In this document: in pieces, positions 33,944-38,053 of the stretch | Layout: each line of letters opens with the position of its first letter | Position numbering within the stretch: the stretch's first letter is position 1 | DNA from: Clostridiales bacterium | GTDB taxonomy: Bacteria > Bacillota > Clostridia > Saccharofermentanales > Saccharofermentanaceae | Reading direction: 5' to 3' | NCBI GenBank assembly: GCA_017427465.1 | Contig: JAFRST010000015.1 | Span: 1-38,053, forward strand | Length of the DNA stretch: 38,053 bases | The notes under the pieces: generated by a model | Told to the model about the DNA's origin: nothing | Databases searched by the model: none | Seen by the model: only the letters and a program-made list of their open reading frames with translations | Translations under genes and position numbers: made by a program

Positions 33944-35287
33944 TTACCTTCTGCCGGACTTGATCGTAAGATCTTCCAGGAATCCCTTAGGACTTCTGAT
34001 CTCAAGTTCACCTTCAACCTGAACTATGAGATCGTTAGCAACACCTGTAAGGATCAATACGGATGTACCTGCGAACCAAACGTTCTCGAAGCCTGTAACT
34101 ACGCCGATGATAGTCGGCACGATGCAGACGAGAACGAGGAAGAACGCCTCTACCCAATTGAGTCTGTGTGCTGTCATCTTAATGAAGTCTGTTGTAGGCT
34201 TACCGGATCTGATACCGTTGATCATACCGCCGTTCTTAGTGATGTTGTTCGCAATCTCAACGGGATGGAAATTGATCGCCGTATAGAAGAATGTGAACGC
34301 GATGATAAACAGGAAGTAAACAACATAGTACCAGGCGCTGCCTGTGAAGTCGTTCTTGAGCCAGAGAGCAACCTTGTTGGTGCTGTTGCTCATAAACAAC
34401 GTAACGATGATGTTCGGGATCGCGAGAAGCGACATTGCGAAGATAACAGGCATAACACCGGACATGTTAACCTTGAGCGGTATATAGTCCCTGTTTCCGC
34501 CGCGCTGCTGTCTGCCGATAACCTTCTTAGAGTACTGCACGGGAATTCTTCTCTCTGCGTTCTGAATGTAGAGAACGAAGACGATGATCGCAACAGAAAT
34601 TGCAGCAACCAGGATGAATACAAGAATTCCGACTATAGCTCCCCATACTGCACTGTCGATCTTTGTGCTTAAGTCAACGCACTTCGCATAAAGCGTCTTG
34701 ACCATTGCGGGAAGACGAGTAGCGATACCTGCGAAGATTATCAAAGATACGCCGTTACCGATACCCTTATCGTTGATCTTCTCACCTAAGAAGACGACGA
34801 TAGCGGCACCAGCCGTAAAGGAGACAATTACAACTCCGGCATTGAGCCATGTAGGAAGGCTCGAATTAAGTGCCGAACGAGTTGAGTAGCAGAACAGGCT
34901 GGACTGGACTAAAGCCAGACCGATTGCCGAATAACGCGTGATCTTGTCCATCTTCTTTCTGCCGGACTCACCCTCTTTGGACATTTCTTCCAACCTGGGG
35001 ATAACGACAGTTAAGAGCTGAAGGATGATCGATGCGTTGATGTAAGGAGATACACCCATGGACAGGATCGAAGCGTGGGCAAGACCGCCGCCCGAGATGA
35101 TGTCCATGATGCTGCCGAGCTGGCCCCACTGCTGGATAAGTTGGGTGAATTTCTCACCGTCCATACCCGGAACAGGGATGAGGCCGCCAAGCATGAAGAT
35201 CCCCAAGATCATGAAGGTATAGAGCAGTCTTTTACGTATAGACTCTACACGAAAAGCATTTACTGCAGTATCAAAAATACCATTCAT
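33944..35287 (-). CDS. secY: Preprotein translocase subunit SecY
   Basis: SecY is the pore of the general secretion channel. The 447-aa protein has ten predicted membrane helices and the family segments GGLIPVPGMD near the start, GVSPYINASIILQLL (second helix, plug region) and NAERRIPVQYSKK (cytoplasmic loop). It follows rplO after five bases, with GGAGG lying inside the last rplO codons, so translation is coupled. In many bacteria adk, map and infA come next. Here a terminator follows. Confidence 0.98.
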   Translation of the reverse strand: MNGIFDTAVNAFRVESIRKRLLYTFMILGIFMLGGLIPVPGMDGEKFTQLIQQWGQLGSIMDIISGGGLAHASILSMGVSPYINASIILQLLTVVIPRLEEMSKEGESGRKKMDKITRYSAIGLALVQSSLFCYSTRSALNSSLPTWLNAGVVIVSFTAGAAIVVFLGEKINDKGIGNGVSLIIFAGIATRLPAMVKTLYAKCVDLSTKIDSAVWGAIVGILVFILVAAISVAIIVFVLYIQNAERRIPVQYSKKVIGRQQRGGNRDYIPLKVNMSGVMPVIFAMSLLAIPNIIVTLFMSNSTNKVALWLKNDFTGSAWYYVVYFLFIIAFTFFYTAINFHPVEIANNITKNGGMINGIRSGKPTTDFIKMTAHRLNWVEAFFLVLVCIVPTIIGVVTGFENVWFAGTSVLILTGVANDLIVQVEGELEIRSPKGFLEDLTIKSGRR

Positions 35288-35292
35288 GCCTA

Positions 35293-35736
35293 TTAACCCT
35301 CCGTAGCCGTGCCTCCGGCCTTTTCGATTGCTTCCTTAGCGCCAGCTGTGAACTTAGCAGCTGTTACGTCAAGCTTCTTTGTAAGCTCGCCATTGCCGAG
35401 GATCTTAACGCCGTCATTGTTCTTAGGAAGAGTGATGACGCCCTTCTCAGCAAGAGCCTTAGCATCAACTGCTGCTCCGTTATCGAAAACTTCAAGATCT
35501 CCGACATTTACTTCGATGTAAGCAGGAGCGAATCTCTTGTTGTTGAAGCCTCTCTTAGGGAGACGTCTGTAAAGAGGCATCTGGCCTCCTTCAAATCCGG
35601 GTCTTACGCCGCCGCCTGAACGGGCATTCTGACCCTTGTGACCACGGCCGGCAGTCTTGCCGTTACCGGATCCGGGACCTCTGCCCTTACGATATGCTTT
35701 TGCGTTGCCTGCGGAAGTCATTTCATTGAGCTTCAT
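35293..35736 (-). CDS. rplO: 50S ribosomal protein L15
   Basis: At 147 aa it has the typical glycine- and arginine-rich start ([20 protein letters not shown] in part, then [24 protein letters not shown]) and the C-terminal [22 protein letters not shown] region. L15 is a late-assembly core protein of the large subunit. It stands between rpmD and secY in the normal spc order, with AGGTGCC upstream. Confidence 0.98.
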   Translation of the reverse strand: MKLNEMTSAGNAKAYRKGRGPGSGNGKTAGRGHKGQNARSGGGVRPGFEGGQMPLYRRLPKRGFNNKRFAPAYIEVNVGDLEVFDNGAAVDAKALAEKGVITLPKNNDGVKILGNGELTKKLDVTAAKFTAGAKEAIEKAGGTATEG

Positions 35737-35748
35737 GTGGCACCTCCA

Positions 35749-35928
35749 TTAATTCTCTTCTACGGCTACGTAGTTAACAGCCTTCTTGATCATGCCGCGT
35801 GTAGCCTCATTGTCAGCCTTCTCAACAGTCTGACCGATCTTCTTCAAGCCCAGAGCTCTGATTGTAGCCTTCTCGGACTCTCTTGCCTTGTTTGTGCTTT
35901 TGACAAGCTTAATCTTGATGTTAGCCAT
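35749..35928 (-). CDS. rpmD: 50S ribosomal protein L30
   Basis: The 59-aa product reads MANIKIKLVKSTN, then ATIRALGLKKIGQTVEK and NEATRGMIKKAVNYV, which are the conserved L30 blocks. The stop is 12 bases before rplO, and GGAGG-like GAGGCC precedes the ATG. It belongs to the spc operon between rpsE and rplO. Confidence 0.96.
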   Translation of the reverse strand: MANIKIKLVKSTNKARESEKATIRALGLKKIGQTVEKADNEATRGMIKKAVNYVAVEEN

Positions 35929-35946
35929 AATTCAGTTCCGGCCTCC

Positions 35947-36459
35947 TTACTTAATCTCGTCAACAGACTTGCCGCGAAGTCTAGCGACCTCTTCTACAGA
36001 CTTCAAGGTCTTGAGACCCTCGATCGTAGCGTTGACCATGTTGTTGGGATTGTTGGATCCGATAGACTTTGTACGGATATCCGTGATTCCTGCGAGTTCG
36101 CATACTGAACGTACAGGACCGCCTGCGATAACACCGGTACCGTTTGCAGCAGGCTTCATAACGATCTGAGCTGCAGCGAATTCACCAAGTGTCTCGTGAG
36201 GGATAGTACCGTTAACGATAGAAACCTCAACGATATTCTTCTTAGCCTCTTCGATACCCTTTCTGATAGCGTCCGGAACCTCGGTAGACTTACCGATGCC
36301 CTTACCTACACGGCCCTTTCTGTCTCCGATAACTACGAGAGCAGCAAATCTCATGTTCTTACCGCCCTTAACAGTCTTGGAAACACGGCTGATGTGGATT
36401 ACGCGCTCTTCGAACTCTTTCTTTTCTTCTCTTGAATTGTTCTTAGACTCTAAAGCCAT
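35947..36459 (-). CDS. rpsE: 30S ribosomal protein S5
   Basis: The 170-aa protein has the double-stranded-RNA-binding-like N-terminal domain ([19 protein letters not shown] in part, [17 protein letters not shown] in part) and the C-terminal [23 protein letters not shown] region. S5 guards decoding accuracy near the mRNA entry site. Gene order and GGAGG ribosome site are normal. Confidence 0.98.
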   Translation of the reverse strand: MALESKNNSREEKKEFEERVIHISRVSKTVKGGKNMRFAALVVIGDRKGRVGKGIGKSTEVPDAIRKGIEEAKKNIVEVSIVNGTIPHETLGEFAAAQIVMKPAANGTGVIAGGPVRSVCELAGITDIRTKSIGSNNPNNMVNATIEGLKTLKSVEEVARLRGKSVDEIK

Positions 36460-36477
36460 CTAATTTGCTCCTCCCGA

Positions 36478-36846
36478 TTAGAATGAGAGACCGGCTTCTC
36501 TTGCCGCCTCTGCCAAAGCCTGTACTCTTCCGTGATAGAGATATCCGCCACGGTCGAATACTACGTCCTTGATATCCTTGGCAATAGCGCGCTCGCCGAT
36601 AAGCTTACCAACTGCTTTAGCTGCCTCGACGTTGCTGCCTACGGATACGGAACCCTTGATCTCCTTGTCGAGCGTAGATGCGCTTACAAGTGTTGTTCCA
36701 TTTGTATCATCGATGATCTGAGCGTAAATGTGGCTGTTGCTTCTATATACGCAAAGACGAGGGCACTCTGTCGTTCCGGAAATCTTCTTCCTTACACGAA
36801 CATGCTTTCTCTTACGAATCTTGTTTTTATCAATTCTACCAATCAT
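36478..36846 (-). CDS. rplR: 50S ribosomal protein L18
   Basis: A 122-aa 5S-rRNA-binding protein. It has the basic N terminus ([14 protein letters not shown]) and the family blocks [18 protein letters not shown] and [21 protein letters not shown]. It lies between rplF and rpsE as usual. Confidence 0.98.
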   Translation of the reverse strand: MIGRIDKNKIRKRKHVRVRKKISGTTECPRLCVYRSNSHIYAQIIDDTNGTTLVSASTLDKEIKGSVSVGSNVEAAKAVGKLIGERAIAKDIKDVVFDRGGYLYHGRVQALAEAAREAGLSF

Positions 36847-36869
36847 GTTGAATTTACCCCCTTTGCGCC

Positions 36870-37409
36870 TTACTTCTTAGCACCGGTCTTACCTTCCTTG
36901 ATGATAAGGTGCTCGCCGGCATACTTGATACCCTTGCCCTTATAAACATCAGGAACTCTTAGAGAACGGATCTTTGCTGCGGTCTCGCCTACGAGCTGCT
37001 TGTCAGCGCCCTGAACGATGACCTGATTATCTTTGACATCGATTGTGATGCCCTCGGGTTCAACCATCTCGATAGGATGTGAATAACCAAGGTTGAATGT
37101 AACCTTATTACCAGCCTTAGAAGCTCTGTAACCTACACCGTTGATTTCGAGTGTCTTTGTGAAACCCTCGTGTACGCCGGTTACCATATTCTGGATGAGT
37201 GCTCTTGTAAGGCCGTGAAGAGAACGATGATTCTTATCATCGGAAGGACGGGTAACTGTGATCTGTCCATCCTCAAGCTTTACTGTGATGTCCGGATGTA
37301 CATCAAGTGAGAGCTCTGCCTTGCCGCCCTTAACCGTTACGTGCTGGCCATCGATCTTTACATCGACGCCTGCAGGAACGACTATAGGCATTCTGCCGAT
37401 TCTTGACAT
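36870..37409 (-). CDS. rplF: 50S ribosomal protein L6
   Basis: The 179-aa protein begins [15 protein letters not shown] and ends with the conserved VRSP-like region, here [20 protein letters not shown]6 sits near the sarcin-ricin loop. CAGGAGG lies 8 bases before the ATG. The gap to rpsH upstream is unusually long (104 bases). Confidence 0.98.
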   Translation of the reverse strand: MSRIGRMPIVVPAGVDVKIDGQHVTVKGGKAELSLDVHPDITVKLEDGQITVTRPSDDKNHRSLHGLTRALIQNMVTGVHEGFTKTLEINGVGYRASKAGNKVTFNLGYSHPIEMVEPEGITIDVKDNQVIVQGADKQLVGETAAKIRSLRVPDVYKGKGIKYAGEHLIIKEGKTGAKK

Positions 37410-37513
37410 AAATTTTTCCTCCTGCTCTTAAGATTTAACCTCCGGATGGTATGTCGCCCAAACCGGGGCTTTTCAGAGATGTATATTTTAGGATATTATA
37501 AGATCTCTAAATA
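37410..37513 (-). other. Long rpsH-rplF spacer with possible RNA structure
   Basis: On the minus strand this 104-base spacer holds a possible AGAGAT/ATCTCT stem, a small GCCC/GGGC hairpin (37456-37469), a TATAAT without a -35 (37501-37496), and two GGAGG sequences, only the second of which serves rplF. No open frame is present. Confidence 0.4.
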
Positions 37514-37909
37514 TTACCAAATATAAGCGAGAACTTCGCCGCCGACACCAAGCTTTCTAGCCTGCTTATCAGTCATGACACCCTTGGATGTAGAGATGAT
37601 AGCAACGCCTAAGCCGTTGAGTACGCGAGGCAGATTCTCCTTGTCCGCATAAGTACGAAGACCGGGCTTGGAGATTCTCTTGATACCTGTGATAACAGGC
37701 TTTCTGCCGGAATACTTGAGTGTGATTCTGATAACGCCCTGAGTATTTCCCTCGAGTGTCTCGAACTTCTCAATATATCCTTCGTCAAGGAGAATCTGAG
37801 CAATAGCCTTCTTCATGTTGGACTGGGGAACGTCAACTGTGGCGTGTCCTGCAGTACCGGCATTGCGGATTCTTGTAAGCATATCTGCGATTGCATCTGT
37901 AATCTGCAT
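37514..37909 (-). CDS. rpsH: 30S ribosomal protein S8
   Basis: The 131-aa protein starts [17 protein letters not shown] and ends in the S8 signature [27 protein letters not shown]8 binds the central domain of 16S rRNA and, in E. coli, represses its own operon. GGAGG precedes the ATG, and rpsN lies 54 bases upstream. Confidence 0.98.
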   Translation of the reverse strand: MQITDAIADMLTRIRNAGTAGHATVDVPQSNMKKAIAQILLDEGYIEKFETLEGNTQGVIRITLKYSGRKPVITGIKRISKPGLRTYADKENLPRVLNGLGVAIISTSKGVMTDKQARKLGVGGEVLAYIW

Positions 37910-37963
37910 AATTCTTCCTCCTGTTTTGTTATGGACAGTTCTAATTCTTAAGAAAGAAAACTG

Positions 37964-38053
37964 TTACCAGCTTGCCTTTCTTACGCCCGGAATCTCTCCC
38001 TTGTATGCCATATCGCGGAAGCAGAGACGGCAGATGCCGTACTTACGGATATA
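37964..38053 (-). CDS. rpsN: 30S ribosomal protein S14, zinc-binding type (3' end only)
   Basis: The last 29 codons are visible: YIRKYGICRLCFRDMA, then KGEIPGVRKASW and TAA. The CRLC pair is the second half of the zinc site of type-Z S14. The 5' part lies beyond the right edge. The position before rpsH is standard. Confidence 0.95.
   Translation of the reverse strand, partial: YIRKYGICRLCFRDMAYKGEIPGVRKASW

Noticed and set aside
1..38053. CRISPR arrays, tRNA genes, transposases, phage or toxin-antitoxin genes
   Set aside because: No spaced repeat array, tRNA-like segment or recognisable protein of these kinds was seen in any gap or frame.

Overview
The window is a chromosomal segment of a low-to-mid GC, Gram-positive-type bacterium, most likely a member of the Clostridia (Bacillota) living on plant polysaccharide. 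Support for this comes from near-consensus sigma-A promoters, strong GGAGG ribosome sites, the rpmH-rnpA-yidD-yidC-jag-mnmE-mnmG-rsmG order, gyrA next to an rRNA operon, a zinc-type S14, lipoprotein solute-binding proteins with YesM/YesN regulators, and a VTC/DUF4956/Cthe_2159 cluster. A rumen or gut Saccharofermentans-like or Oscillospiraceae-like lineage is only a guess.

Layout. (1) 1-361: the 5' end, leader and promoter of a leftward rRNA operon. (2) 362-11559, all leftward: a D-Ala-D-Ala carboxypeptidase gene, gyrA, and the rpmH-to-rsmG cluster (ribosome, RNase P, membrane insertion, tRNA modification). The dnaA-dnaN genes often found next to rpmH are not here. (3) 11706-23867: a carbohydrate-uptake locus with a YesL-type (DUF624) membrane protein carrying an extra extracytoplasmic domain, two CUT1 permeases, a lipoprotein solute-binding protein, a YesN/YesM two-component system, and a divergent cytoplasmic carboxylesterase-GH43 fusion enzyme. 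No transporter ATPase is present, so a shared MsmX-type ATPase is presumed. (4) 23992-29037: an OmpR-type two-component system divergent from a VTC-domain polyphosphate-polymerase-like gene, a DUF4956 membrane protein and a Cthe_2159-type lipoprotein. (5) 29263-33845: a histidine phosphatase, a second OmpR-type two-component system, and a DUF2974 lipase-like gene. (6) 33944-38053, leftward: the end of the spc ribosomal-protein operon (rpsN to secY), which stops at a terminator right after secY.

The observations most worth following are these. A direct-repeat element sits in the same geometry, touching the -35 box, at both the solute-binding-protein promoter and the esterase-GH43 promoter, and looks like the operator of the YesN regulator. 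The VTC/DUF4956/Cthe_2159 module has its own divergent two-component system and an 11-bp tandem repeat between them. The YesL fusion protein has an undescribed outer domain. No tRNA, CRISPR array, transposase or phage gene was seen. Apart from 32-361, no gap between genes exceeds 300 bases.
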